Assembly (NCBI GenBank): GCA_003598015.1
Contig: QZKE01000064.1
Location: 1 to 46,069, forward strand
DNA: 46,069 nt
Source: Actinomycetota bacterium
GTDB taxonomy: Bacteria > Actinomycetota > Geothermincolia > Geothermincolales > RBG-13-55-18
Direction of reading: 5' to 3'
In this document: positions 8,908 to 18,349 of the stretch, piece after piece
Layout of the letters: every line of letters starts with the position of its first letter
Position numbering within the stretch: position 1 is the first letter of the stretch
Notes under the pieces: model-generated
The model's database searches: none
Told to the model about the DNA's origin: nothing
What the model saw: only the letters and a program-made list of their open reading frames with translations
Program-made: the position numbers and the translations under genes

Positions 8908-8916
8908 ATTATACCA
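8908..8916 (-). promoter_or_regulatory. Extended -10 promoter of the 77-aa gene
   Basis: The minus strand reads TGGTATAAT, a perfect TGn-TATAAT extended -10, 32 bp before the TTG start. An AGAGT/ACTCT inverted repeat lies directly upstream (about 8916-8931). No good -35 is needed for this promoter class. Confidence 0.65.
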
Positions 8917-8977
8917 GAGTTTATCGACTCTCCTAGCATATACGAGCTGATTCCCATTCCGTGCGGCGGTTTGATCT

Positions 8978-11329
8978 TCAATCCAGCTTCTCGCTCTCGT
9001 CCCTCACGGCCGTACGTCTCCTTCTCTCCTCGAGTTCTTCCATGGACATGAGGACCGCTCTTGGCTTGCTTCCCTCATATCCTCCGACCACGCCCAGTTC
9101 CTCCATGAGGTCCACCAGGCGCGCGGCGCGCGCGTACCCCACGCGCAGCTTCCTCTGCAGCAACGATGCCGATGCGACTCCGGAACGTACCACGGTCTCT
9201 ATGGCCTCTTCCAACAGCTCGTCATCGCGGGTCTGTTCCTTCCTCTCACTTCCGGCATCCTCCAGTATCTCCTGCTGGTATTCCGCCTGACGCTGCCGCT
9301 TGATGAAAGCGTTTATGGAGGTGATCTCGCGTTCCGCGATATAGGCTCCCTGGACGCGCATGGCCTTGGAGCTGCCTGCGGGGAGGAAGAGCATGTCCCC
9401 GTGTCCCACCAGCTTCTCCGCCCCGCCCACATCTAGGATCACGCGGGAATCGGCCTGGCTGGCTACGGTGAAAGCTATGCGCGAGGGCATATTGGCCTTG
9501 ATCAGGCCCGTTACGACGTCTACAGACGGGCGCTGTGTAGCCACCACCAGGTGAATTCCCACCGCTCGAGCCATCTGGGCGATCCTGGCTATGGAGTCCT
9601 CTACTTCCGCGGGCGCAACCATCATCAGGTCGGCCAGCTCGTCTATGACCACCAGGATGTAGGGCATATGGGGGAACTGCATCTCCCCCGCCTCGTCCAC
9701 TTCTTTCTCGAGACCCTCCTTGCGGGCCGAGCGGTAGGCTATGATGTTCTTCACCCCGGCCTTGGAGAGCAAGCGATAGCGCAGTTCCATTTCGCGCACG
9801 ACCCATGCCAACGCTCCCGAGGCCTTCTTGGGTTCCGTGATCACCGGCGATAACAGGTGAGGTATGCCGTTGAAGTGGGATAATTCAACGTACTTGGGGT
9901 CCACCATGAGCATGCGTACCTCGTGGGGAGGGGCGATGAGGAGAACGGATGCGATCATGGCGTTGATGCAACAGCTCTTGCCGGTCCCGGTGGCCCCGGC
10001 GAGAAGCAGGTGGGGCATCTCCCGCAGGTCGACGAGGATAGGTTGTCCCGACACATCCATGCCCAGCCCCACCCGCAGGGGTGAGCCCGCCTTGCGCGCG
10101 CTTCCGGTGGTCATGATATCGCCCAGGGTCACCAGATCCCGCTCCCGGTTGGGTATCTCTATCCCGATGGCCGATTTCCCGGGTATGGGGGTGATGATCC
10201 TTATATCAGGTGACGCAAGAGCATAGGCGATATCGTCGCTCAGGTTGAGCACGCGGTTCACTTTAACCCCCGAGCCCAGCTCCACCTCGAACCTCGTTAC
10301 CGTGGGGCCCCGCGTCACGCGGGTCACCGCGGCATCCACGCCGAAGTCCCGCAATGTCTTCTCCAGTATGGCGATGCTCTCGTTTACGCTTTTGTGGGAA
10401 ATAGACCTGCGGTCTGCGGAGAGGCCGAGGAGCTCCAGGGGGGGAAGCCGATACGTTCTGCCCTTCTCGCCCTCGGGCATCTCTATGGCCAGCTGCCCGG
10501 TCTCCTCTACGGTCAGCTGTGGCGGCGCGGGCATCTCCGCGGGAGTGTCCGGAGCCCTTGCGGGCCCGGGTGGCTCCCTCTCCGGCTCCTTCGCCGCTGG
10601 CCTTCCGCGCTGCGGTTTTGCCGGTGGCTCACCCCTTTGCGGCGTCTCCTCCTCCGCGGTCATCGCCGCGGTAAGGGCGGCGTCGCGGGCCTTTTTATCG
10701 GCGCGTTTCCGCCTCCTCCTATCCACCCTTTCCTGAAAATATTTAGATATAGCCAGGCCGGTTACGAGCAGAAAACCTACGATCAACATGGCGATAACCA
10801 GTACATATGCGCCGGCTTTGCTGAACAGTTTTGACAGGGGCCACGCGATCACCGCGCCCAGCAGGCCTCCCCCCTCCTCGAGATTGGTGCGGGTGAACAT
10901 CACTTCGGGTCCACCTACTCCCAGATGGAGCAAAGCGCAAATAGCCGTACTCATGACGGCTGTTCCCGCAAGCTCCACCCATGTCAGCCGCCACTCTCCC
11001 GTTTCCCGGGAGGTCATATCCCCCAGACGCCCCAGGAGCAGCGCCAGTCCTACAGCCAGGAGGATAAACGGCAGCGCGAATCGGACGCCGCCGAGAAGAT
11101 ACGAGAAGAACAGGTCCAACCCCCTGCCCACCGGCCCCAGCGCATCGAGAAAGAAGGCGAGAAAGAGAAGGACCGCCAGAGTCATGATGGAGACTCCGTA
11201 TATCTCGCGAAGATTGCGGGGCAGGCCGCGTTCTTTATCCCGCTTCGGGCGCCCCGCTTTTCCGCTCTGCTGCGTTCCTTTTTTCTTGCTCGCTCTCGAC
11301 CTGCTGCTACCTTTCTTGGGAGTGGCCAT
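8978..11329 (-). CDS. ftsK: DNA translocase FtsK/SpoIIIE
   Basis: 783 aa. A septal DNA pump that clears and segregates chromosome ends at division. After a basic N-terminus come four or so membrane helices (about 45-200), then a Pro/Ala/Glu-rich linker (to about 290) and the alpha-beta motor. Walker A is GATGTGKS at 445-452 and Walker B is VVIDELADLM. The C-terminal winged-helix gamma domain, which reads KOPS-type sites, is present (RSGVASASLLQRKLRVGYARA). ATG 11329 follows GGAGGG. The length and domain set are normal for a Gram-positive-type FtsK. Confidence 0.96.
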   Translation of the reverse strand: MATPKKGSSRSRASKKKGTQQSGKAGRPKRDKERGLPRNLREIYGVSIMTLAVLLFLAFFLDALGPVGRGLDLFFSYLLGGVRFALPFILLAVGLALLLGRLGDMTSRETGEWRLTWVELAGTAVMSTAICALLHLGVGGPEVMFTRTNLEEGGGLLGAVIAWPLSKLFSKAGAYVLVIAMLIVGFLLVTGLAISKYFQERVDRRRRKRADKKARDAALTAAMTAEEETPQRGEPPAKPQRGRPAAKEPEREPPGPARAPDTPAEMPAPPQLTVEETGQLAIEMPEGEKGRTYRLPPLELLGLSADRRSISHKSVNESIAILEKTLRDFGVDAAVTRVTRGPTVTRFEVELGSGVKVNRVLNLSDDIAYALASPDIRIITPIPGKSAIGIEIPNRERDLVTLGDIMTTGSARKAGSPLRVGLGMDVSGQPILVDLREMPHLLLAGATGTGKSCCINAMIASVLLIAPPHEVRMLMVDPKYVELSHFNGIPHLLSPVITEPKKASGALAWVVREMELRYRLLSKAGVKNIIAYRSARKEGLEKEVDEAGEMQFPHMPYILVVIDELADLMMVAPAEVEDSIARIAQMARAVGIHLVVATQRPSVDVVTGLIKANMPSRIAFTVASQADSRVILDVGGAEKLVGHGDMLFLPAGSSKAMRVQGAYIAEREITSINAFIKRQRQAEYQQEILEDAGSERKEQTRDDELLEEAIETVVRSGVASASLLQRKLRVGYARAARLVDLMEELGVVGGYEGSKPRAVLMSMEELEERRRRTAVRDESEKLD

Positions 11330-11446
11330 ATGGACCCTCCGTCAGATACATCCCTGCAGGTACGCATGGCGTACCTGCCGCTTCGAAGGCAAAAATCATC
11401 CCTCTAAACTCTAAGTGTTGTTCAACGCCGGGGACGCAATAACCTC

Positions 11447-12262
11447 TTAAAAGGGCCTGCACTCGTCTTTACGCCAGTCGTCCATGGACTTGTGGACCTT
11501 CATGGTATGAAAGACGAAATCGATTATCTTGGGCATGCAGAGGCCCCTCAGAAAGGCAACGAGGCGGACGTTGGCGCGAGGAACGCATACCTCGGCCTTG
11601 TTTTTCCTGACCGCATCGATAACGGCGTCGGCGACCTTCTGGGGATGTTGCCAGCGGGTTATGAAGGGTACTTTACCTCCCTCGAACATGCCGGTTGCCA
11701 CGTATCCCGGGTTGACGATGGTGAAGTCGACCCCGCTACCTCTCAGCTCCATGCGTATGGCATCGGTAATCCCGATGTCGGCGAACTTGGTGGCGCAGTA
11801 TCCGCCCATCTTTGCTGTACCCACTTTTCCCGCCACGGAACATATGTTCACGACATGTCCGTAACCGCGCTCCACCATGTCCGGCACGAGCGCCTGCATC
11901 ATCCATACGTATCCCATGTAGTTCACCTCGGCCATGCGGCGTATGGCTTTTTCGGAGAGATCCAGTACCGCGTAGCATTCCGTTACTCCCGCGTTGTTTA
12001 CCAGGATATCCACGCAACCGACCTCAGAGCGGACCTTTTCAGCCAACTCGAAGCAGGCGTCCCTGTCCGCAACGTCGAGCCCGAATGAAAATGCGCGAAA
12101 TCCGCCTGCCAGGAGTTCGTCCACCGCTTCCGCAAGAGCCGCTTCGTCCACGTCCGTGAGCACGACCGTCGCGCCTTCCCGCGCGAAGTTGCCGGCATGC
12201 AATCTCCCCATGCCACGTGCCGCACCCGTAACCAGAACCACCTTATCCTTGAGATCCTGCAC
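11447..12262 (-). CDS. Short-chain dehydrogenase/reductase (SDR)
   Basis: About 271 aa NAD(P)-dependent oxidoreductase. The glycine motif TGAARGMG, the NNAG motif, the catalytic Tyr/Lys pair in YCATK and the following NPGYVATGM segment are all present. GTG 12262 is favoured because AAGGGAGG lies four bases upstream and the protein then begins right at the first Rossmann strand. ATG 12295 is the longer alternative. The substrate cannot be told. Neighbours dapB and ftsK give no pathway clue. Confidence 0.88.
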   Translation of the reverse strand: MQDLKDKVVLVTGAARGMGRLHAGNFAREGATVVLTDVDEAALAEAVDELLAGGFRAFSFGLDVADRDACFELAEKVRSEVGCVDILVNNAGVTECYAVLDLSEKAIRRMAEVNYMGYVWMMQALVPDMVERGYGHVVNICSVAGKVGTAKMGGYCATKFADIGITDAIRMELRGSGVDFTIVNPGYVATGMFEGGKVPFITRWQHPQKVADAVIDAVRKNKAEVCVPRANVRLVAFLRGLCMPKIIDFVFHTMKVHKSMDDWRKDECRPF

Positions 12263-12347
12263 CGTGCCTCCCTTCATGTATCGAGCATCACCCATGCTTC
12301 CGTATATACATATCCGGCCTCGCAGGAGGAAGGCTGCGCCTTCCCGC

Positions 12348-13124
12348 TCACAAATCGAGCAGCTTATCCAGGCCTATGACAAGCCCCTTCATGCCGGATA
12401 CCTTCCTGGCGGCAAGGATCACCCCGGGCATGAACGAGGTACGGTCGTAGGAATCGTGCCGGATGGTGAGCGTCTGTCCCTGGCCTCCGAAGATAACCTC
12501 CTGGTGGGCCACGAGTCCGGGCAGGCGTACGGAATGTATGTGTATCCCTCCCAGCTCGAGACCGCGCGGGCCTTTTTCCCGCTCATCTCCTGTTTCTTCG
12601 CCGCGCTTCGCGAGGATCTCCCGTGCCGTTTCTCGCGCTGTGCCCGATGGTGCGTCCAGCTTCGCGGCATGATGCATCTCCACTATCTCGCAGGCATCCA
12701 TGTAACGCCCGGCCTTGCGCGCGAAGTCCATCATCAATACCGCGCCTATGGCGAAGTTCGGCGCCATCAGGCAAGCCACGTCATTTTCCCGTGCCATACG
12801 GTCGAATCCTTCCACGTCTTCGGGTTGAAACCCCGTGGTCCCCACGACACAATGGATCCCGTGTTCGAGGGCAAAGGGGACGTTTTCGCGCGCGGCAGCC
12901 GCCACGGAGAAATCGATCATCACCTCCACGGAGCTCTCCACCAAACACCCGGCCCCAGCGGCGATCACCAGGTCCGTCTCCAGGCCCGGATCCAATCCAT
13001 CCAGCCTTTTCCCCTCCCACGTCGGATCCACTACGCACACGAGGTCGAGGTCCGCTTCCGCCGCAACCGCCCGGCATACCTCGCGACCCATGCGGCCCCC
13101 CGCACCACAAATCCCTATTCTCAC
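12348..13124 (-). CDS. dapB: 4-hydroxy-tetrahydrodipicolinate reductase
   Basis: About 258 aa. It reduces HTPA to tetrahydrodipicolinate with NAD(P)H, giving lysine and the diaminopimelate of peptidoglycan. The N-terminal Rossmann motif GICGAGGRMGREV, the family loop VGTTGF, the active-site region EMHHAAKLDAPSGTA and the C-terminal strands are all present. GTG 13124 is chosen because AAGGGGGAGA lies just upstream and the glycine motif then sits at the N-terminus. dapA is not in the window. Confidence 0.95.
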   Translation of the reverse strand: MRIGICGAGGRMGREVCRAVAAEADLDLVCVVDPTWEGKRLDGLDPGLETDLVIAAGAGCLVESSVEVMIDFSVAAAARENVPFALEHGIHCVVGTTGFQPEDVEGFDRMARENDVACLMAPNFAIGAVLMMDFARKAGRYMDACEIVEMHHAAKLDAPSGTARETAREILAKRGEETGDEREKGPRGLELGGIHIHSVRLPGLVAHQEVIFGGQGQTLTIRHDSYDRTSFMPGVILAARKVSGMKGLVIGLDKLLDL

Positions 13125-13207
13125 CGGCGCTCTCCCCCTTCTTAAACACATGGTCCTTCTGGAAGACATGCGGGTTGCTACTGCGTCGAGGCTGGCGGCG
13201 GTCCGTA

Positions 13208-14473
13208 TCAGAAGAGATGCCCCTGAATCTCCTTCTCACCGAAGGGGCCGATCGCCGTCACCACCAGCTTCCTGTGGCCGAAGATGTCTCTGGCGAGCTG
13301 GTGGACATCGTCACAAGTGACCATGTCAATACGCTTCAGCAACTGGTCCAGGCTCAGTATCTCGCCCTGGCAGATCTCCGCTTTGCCCAGACGTGTCATA
13401 CGGCTTCCGCTGTCCTCGAGGCTGAGGACCAGGTTCCCCTTGATATGTCCCTTGGCACGCTCGAGCTCCTCCGGCATGATGCCCCTGGCGAGGAGCTGCT
13501 CCAGTTCCTCCTTGATCAACTCGAGGACGGACGCGGTATTCTCCGGGTTGGTTCCCGCGTACACTGCTACCAGCCCCGTCTCAACGTACATGGAATGATA
13601 CGAGAAGATCGAATAAGCCAGAGAGCGCTCCTCCCTTATCTTCTGGAAAAGCCTCGAGCTCATCCCCCCTCCCAGGATGTTATCGAGCACGGCCAGGGTG
13701 AAACGCGCGGGATGCTTGCGCGGCAACCCCTGCGTTCCGAGTACGATATGCGCCTGCTCGGTGGGCCTGTCGTAAATGGCGGTGTGTGGCCTTATCTCCG
13801 GCACGACGCTGTGCCTCTCGTGTCCGGATCCCCCTCCATCCGCGACCATAAGCCTTTCCACAAGCTCCACTACCACCGCGTGATCGATGTTTCCTGCCGC
13901 CGCGATCACCATGTTCTCCGGCCGGTAGTAGCGGCTAAAGTAGCCGCTTATCTCGTCACCTGCCAGTGTGCGGATGACGTTCTGGTAGCCGAGCACGCTC
14001 TGGCCCAGCGGATGTGACTCCCACAAAGCAGAGACGAAGAGGTCGTGTATTATGTCATCCGGAGAATCTTCGTGCATGGCGATTTCCTCCAGGATCACCT
14101 TCCTCTCCGCGTCTACGTCCCGTGGGCGCATGAGCGAACGGAGCAACATGTCGGTTATCACTTCGAACGCATCTTCTACCTTTTCGTCCAGCACCTTGGC
14201 GTAGTAGCAGGTGTACTCTTTGGCCGAGAAAGCGTTGAGTTCGCCCCCCATGGTGTCGAACTCTTCCGCTATGTGCTTGGCGGTTCGCCGTGCAGTGCCT
14301 TTGAACATGAGGTGCTCGATGAAATGGCTTATCCCGGAGAGTTCCTGTGGCTCATCGCGCGAGCCGACACCTACCCAGAATCCAGAGGTTACGCTGCGCA
14401 GGTTTGGCATCCGCTCCGTCAGGATGCGGATGCCGTTGCTGCTCTCCGTGCGTTCGAAGTGTTTTTCCTTCAT
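13208..14473 (-). CDS. M16 family zinc peptidase (processing-peptidase-like)
   Basis: 421 aa. The inverted zinc motif HxxEH is visible as HFIEHLMFKGT, with the downstream metal-ligand Glu in the ELNAFSAKEYTCYY region. Two M16 halves are present, the second with the R/Y-containing RSLAYSIFSYHS segment. Genes of this type commonly follow pnp in Gram-positive bacteria. The substrate is unknown. The pnp stop is 15 bp upstream, so the two are probably co-transcribed. Confidence 0.92.
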   Translation of the reverse strand: MKEKHFERTESSNGIRILTERMPNLRSVTSGFWVGVGSRDEPQELSGISHFIEHLMFKGTARRTAKHIAEEFDTMGGELNAFSAKEYTCYYAKVLDEKVEDAFEVITDMLLRSLMRPRDVDAERKVILEEIAMHEDSPDDIIHDLFVSALWESHPLGQSVLGYQNVIRTLAGDEISGYFSRYYRPENMVIAAAGNIDHAVVVELVERLMVADGGGSGHERHSVVPEIRPHTAIYDRPTEQAHIVLGTQGLPRKHPARFTLAVLDNILGGGMSSRLFQKIREERSLAYSIFSYHSMYVETGLVAVYAGTNPENTASVLELIKEELEQLLARGIMPEELERAKGHIKGNLVLSLEDSGSRMTRLGKAEICQGEILSLDQLLKRIDMVTCDDVHQLARDIFGHRKLVVTAIGPFGEKEIQGHLF

Positions 14474-14488
14474 GGAAACGGCCGTACG

Positions 14489-16804
14489 TTACCAGTTCTT
14501 CTTGTCCTGCCCGGGGCGGTTGGGGTCTCCTTTATCCCGGTCTCTACCCTCTTGCCTTCCCTGCTGTCCCGATCCATAGCGGGGTTGCTGCCGGGAGTCC
14601 CTCCTGCCATCGCTCCTGCGGTCATCCCGGGGAGGACCGGAATCGGGCAGGTTATCTGGTATTTTCAGGTCCAGGGCTTTCAGGTTGACCCTTCCCATCT
14701 TGTCGATCTCCAGTACCTCCACCTTGACCTGGTCTCCTACGTTGATGACATCCTCGACCCGGGGAATATGGCGGTCAGCCAGCTTGGAGATGTGGACGAG
14801 TCCTTCCTTCCCCGGGAGGAACTCTACGAAAGCGCCAAAACTGGTTGTACGCGTAACCGTGCCGTCGAATTGTTCTCCGGGCTTGGCTTCCCTGATGATC
14901 TGTTCGACCATCGTGCGCGCCGCCTGTGCGCTGGCCAGATCCTTGGCGGTTATGAAAACCCTCCCGTCATCCTCGATATCCAGCTCTACGTCGTGTTCCG
15001 CCACGATGCGATGGATCACCTTGCCCCCGGGGCCTATGACCTCACGTATCTTGTCTACCGGAACCTCGAAGGTGATCACGCGTGGCGCGAAGGGAGAGAG
15101 TTCCGTGCGGGGTTCCGGTATGGCCTCCCTGATCTTGCGCAGCACGTAATGGCGTGCATCACGCGCCTGTGCCAGCGCCCGCTGCATGGTATCAACGGTT
15201 ATACCGAGTATCTTCATGTCCATCTGGAGGGCGGTGATGCCATCCTCCGTCCCCGCCACCTTGAAGTCCATATCGCCGTACTTATCCTCAAAGCCCTGGA
15301 TATCGGTGAGCACGGCTACCTTGTCTTCCTCCTTGATGAGACCCATGGCAATACCCGCTACCGCCTTGTTGCCCTTGAGGGGCACGCCTGCGTCCATGAG
15401 CGCCAGGCTTGATGCGCACACCGAGGCCATGGAGGTAGAGCCGTTTGAGGACAGCACTTCCGACACCAGGCGTACGGTATAGGGGAATCGATCCTCGTCC
15501 GGGATGATATCGACGAGGGCCCTCTCGGCCAGCGCTCCGTGCCCTATCTCCCTGCGGCGCGGCCCGCGCAACATGCCCGTCTCCCCCACCGAGAAGGGGG
15601 GGAAGTTATAATGGTGCAGGTAGCGTTTGCTCTCGTCCGGAGACAGGTCATCGATACGCTGCATATCGCTTATGGGGCCCAGGGTCAACAGCGTGAGTAC
15701 CTGGGTAAGACCTCGCTTGAACAACCCCGAGCCATGGGTACGCGAGATCAGGCCTACCTCGCACGATATGGGACGTATCTCATCCGGACGTCTGCCGTCT
15801 ATGCGCATATCGTCTTCCACGATCATACGCCGCGTAATGCTGCCGACCAGGTGGCTGAAGTACTCCTTCACCGCTTCCAGGAACTCATCGCTCGCTCCCT
15901 CGATCTCAGCGGCCAGAAGCAGTTCGTTCAGCAGGTTATCCATGCCGTGGTCGCGCTCGACCTTGTCCAGCTGGTTGCGGGCTGTCTCTCTCACCAGCTG
16001 CTCGACCCGCGACTGTATATCGGGAAAACGCGTGCGGACGGCCTCAAAATCGTAGCTCTTGAGGCTGACGCTGCGCTTCTCTCTTCCGATCTCCCGTACG
16101 ATCTGCTGCTGTATTCTTATCATCTCGCGGATGCCCTGTTTGGCGAACTCCAGGGCATCTACCATATCGTCCTCGGGTACCTGGGAAGCACCGGCTTCTA
16201 CCATGATGATGTCCACCTCGTTGGTCTCGGGGTCGAGTATCCCCGCCACCACGAGATCGAGACGGCTGCTTTCCAGTTCCTGCAGGGTGGGGTTGAGCAT
16301 CGGTCCCTCGGGAAAGAGGCCCACCCTGACCGCGCCCACCGGCCCGTTGAAGGGGATGTCGGATATGCACAAGGCCGTCGATGCTCCGTTGATCGCCATG
16401 ACATCGGGGGGATTGCTCTGATCCACCGAGAGTATCGTGGCTATCACCTGCACCTCTATGCGCATCCCCTCGGGGAAGATAGGACGTAGCGGACGGTCTA
16501 TGAGCCGTGCGTTCAGTATCGATTTCTCGGAAGGTCTTCCTTCCCGCCGGAAGAAACCTCCCGGGATCTTCCCCGCGGCGTACATCCTCTCCTCGACATC
16601 GACCACCAGGGGGAAGTAATCACGGTCGACCTCGTGCTTGGATCCCATGGCCGTGACCAGTATGTCGGTCCCTCCACAGGATATCACCACGGCGCCGTCG
16701 GCCAGGCTCGCCAGCTTTCCGATCTCCAGCTCGGTCACCTTTCCTGAGATCTCAACCGAGTATCTCTTGACTTCGTCTTCGGTCATTTCCTTTTTCATCT
16801 CCAT
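14489..16804 (-). CDS. pnp: Polyribonucleotide nucleotidyltransferase (PNPase)
   Basis: 771 aa. A 3'-5' phosphorolytic exoribonuclease. There are two RNase PH domains, with FFRREGRPSEKSIL in the first and GRRDGH-like ISMLR features (TGMLRGPRRREIGHGALAERAL) in the second. A KH domain (REVIGPGGKVIHRI) and an S1 domain (GTVTRTTSFGAFVEFLPGKEG) follow. An extra disordered tail of about 50 residues rich in Asp, Arg, Gln and Gly ends the protein. It lies directly after rpsO, the classic rpsO-pnp pairing. Confidence 0.97.
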   Translation of the reverse strand: MEMKKEMTEDEVKRYSVEISGKVTELEIGKLASLADGAVVISCGGTDILVTAMGSKHEVDRDYFPLVVDVEERMYAAGKIPGGFFRREGRPSEKSILNARLIDRPLRPIFPEGMRIEVQVIATILSVDQSNPPDVMAINGASTALCISDIPFNGPVGAVRVGLFPEGPMLNPTLQELESSRLDLVVAGILDPETNEVDIIMVEAGASQVPEDDMVDALEFAKQGIREMIRIQQQIVREIGREKRSVSLKSYDFEAVRTRFPDIQSRVEQLVRETARNQLDKVERDHGMDNLLNELLLAAEIEGASDEFLEAVKEYFSHLVGSITRRMIVEDDMRIDGRRPDEIRPISCEVGLISRTHGSGLFKRGLTQVLTLLTLGPISDMQRIDDLSPDESKRYLHHYNFPPFSVGETGMLRGPRRREIGHGALAERALVDIIPDEDRFPYTVRLVSEVLSSNGSTSMASVCASSLALMDAGVPLKGNKAVAGIAMGLIKEEDKVAVLTDIQGFEDKYGDMDFKVAGTEDGITALQMDMKILGITVDTMQRALAQARDARHYVLRKIREAIPEPRTELSPFAPRVITFEVPVDKIREVIGPGGKVIHRIVAEHDVELDIEDDGRVFITAKDLASAQAARTMVEQIIREAKPGEQFDGTVTRTTSFGAFVEFLPGKEGLVHISKLADRHIPRVEDVINVGDQVKVEVLEIDKMGRVNLKALDLKIPDNLPDSGPPRDDRRSDGRRDSRQQPRYGSGQQGRQEGRDRDKGDPNRPGQDKKNW

Positions 16805-16844
16805 TCATAAACTTGCATCGCTGCATACATAGCGGCGCCTTTGA

Positions 16845-17114
16845 TCAACGCCGCAGTCCCAGTCTCTCGATCAGGGAGCGGTAGCGCTCCACGTCCTTGT
16901 CCTTGAGATAATCGAGCAATCTTCTTCTCTTGCCGACCATCTTCAGCAATCCTCTGCGGGAATGATGGTCCTTGCTGTGCACCTTGAGGTGCTCGGTAAG
17001 GTCATCGATACGCTTGGAGAGGATGGCGATCTGGACTTCAGCGGATCCCGTATCCTTTGCGTGGGATTTGTACTCCTCGATGATCTCGAGTTTCCGATCA
17101 CTGCTGAGGGGCAT
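16845..17114 (-). CDS. rpsO: 30S ribosomal protein S15
   Basis: 89 aa, the standard length. Family signatures [30 protein letters not shown] and [10 protein letters not shown] are all present. The protein binds 16S rRNA early in 30S assembly. ATG 17114 has an excellent ribosome site, GGAGGTG, seven bases upstream. A leader of over 100 nt with several inverted repeats precedes it and could host S15 autoregulation. Confidence 0.97.
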   Translation of the reverse strand: MPLSSDRKLEIIEEYKSHAKDTGSAEVQIAILSKRIDDLTEHLKVHSKDHHSRRGLLKMVGKRRRLLDYLKDKDVERYRSLIERLGLRR

Positions 17115-17239
17115 GCCTTTTCACCTCCTTCATCCCCATAGACCCAAGAGCCGAGTCGGCACTCTCCGTTCCTAGGCCTAGGTTCCAGCGGCCCTCCAGC
17201 CGCATCTTCGTCCGTCTACTCTTTCTAACACACGATGAG

Positions 17240-17268
17240 ATGATAGCACAGCGCCGCTGGGTGGTAAA
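17240..17268 (-). promoter_or_regulatory. Candidate rpsO-pnp promoter
   Basis: On the minus strand TTTACC (17268-17263) and TATCAT (17245-17240) are separated by 17 bp, about 125 bp before rpsO. The -35 lies inside the loop of a perfect 7-bp hairpin, CCGCTGG/CCAGCGG (17270-17276 with 17254-17260), just after ribF. That hairpin may partly terminate ribF transcripts; it has no T-tract. Confidence 0.45.
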
Positions 17269-17290
17269 TCCAGCGGACCCAGAAGATGCC

Positions 17291-18217
17291 TCACCGTTCC
17301 AGGGCGCGTTTCACGTCCTGTTCTATCTGTTCTATCAGGGCTCGGGCATCGGGGAAGGTCTCCTCCCCCCGCAACCTCCTCTGGAAAGATATGCCCATGA
17401 AGTGGTCGTAGAGGTCCTCTTCCCAGCCGGGAATGTGTACCTCTATGCGCCTTCTGACCTCCTCCCCCCCCGCAAAGGTTGGAATATCTCCGATGTAGGA
17501 AACGGCCGGCAGGATGCGGTGCTCCAGGTATACTTCCCCGGCATATACTCCATTGGCGGGAATGCAGCGATTGTCGTGAACCTCGATGTTGGCCGTGGGA
17601 AAACCCATTCCTCTCCCCCGTGCGTCGCCCCTTACCACCATTCCCTCTATCATGTAGTCCCATCCCAGACGCTCGATCGCCTCCTCCACCTCTCCATGTT
17701 CGATCATCTTGCGGATAAGGGTGCTCGATATCACATCTCCGTTATCACGCAGAAGCGCAACCGGGGTTACCGTGATGGCGAGGGATCCAGCCAGGCCTTG
17801 CAGGAAGCTCACATCCCCCTCGCCGCCTTTCCCGAAATGGAAATTCTCACCCAGTACCACCTCGCGCGCCCGCAGCCTGCCCGCGAGCAGTTCCTCCGCG
17901 AATCTCCTCGCGGATATATGGGAGAACTCCTCGTCGAAGTGGGCCATGAGTACCATGTCAACATCCAGTTCCTCCAGCAGTCTGAGTTTCTGGGCGCTCG
18001 AAGACAGCAGCCTGGGGTGATTCCCCGCATTGAGAACCTCCAAGGGGTGGCGGTCGAAGGTGAACACGACGCAGCGCAAGCCCAGTACCCTGGCTTTCTC
18101 GTGCGCGATATGGATGATCTTCTGGTGGCCGCGATGCACCCCGTCGAACATCCCGACGGTCACAACCGTATCGCCCATATCATGGGGTATTGCTCCTATG
18201 CCGGGTATGATCTCCAT
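17291..18217 (-). CDS. ribF: Bifunctional riboflavin kinase / FAD synthetase
   Basis: About 308 aa. It makes FMN and then FAD from riboflavin. The N-terminal adenylyltransferase domain has the nucleotidyl-transfer motif GMFDGVHRGHQ and the ISSTLIR segment. The C-terminal riboflavin kinase domain has GRGMGFPTANI and a typical GVYAGEV strand. ATG 18217 gives the usual start; an upstream extension in frame is Arg-rich and unlikely. It sits between truB and rpsO in a common arrangement. Confidence 0.95.
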   Translation of the reverse strand: MEIIPGIGAIPHDMGDTVVTVGMFDGVHRGHQKIIHIAHEKARVLGLRCVVFTFDRHPLEVLNAGNHPRLLSSSAQKLRLLEELDVDMVLMAHFDEEFSHISARRFAEELLAGRLRAREVVLGENFHFGKGGEGDVSFLQGLAGSLAITVTPVALLRDNGDVISSTLIRKMIEHGEVEEAIERLGWDYMIEGMVVRGDARGRGMGFPTANIEVHDNRCIPANGVYAGEVYLEHRILPAVSYIGDIPTFAGGEEVRRRIEVHIPGWEEDLYDHFMGISFQRRLRGEETFPDARALIEQIEQDVKRALER

Positions 18218-18349
18218 ATCTCGCGGCCTTTCCCTTCGCTCTCTCCGAGGCACGGCGACCCCGCGCCGCACCGGATACCTCTATAGACTATATTCACATG
18301 ACGCTTCATTTCAATCCTTCCCCCGCGGCCCGCTTCCATGCACAACCGC

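Noticed and set aside
12623..15412. Two long plus-strand frames (464 and 455 codons)
   Set aside because: They are antisense to dapB, the M16 peptidase and pnp, all of which carry catalytic motifs; the frames show none.
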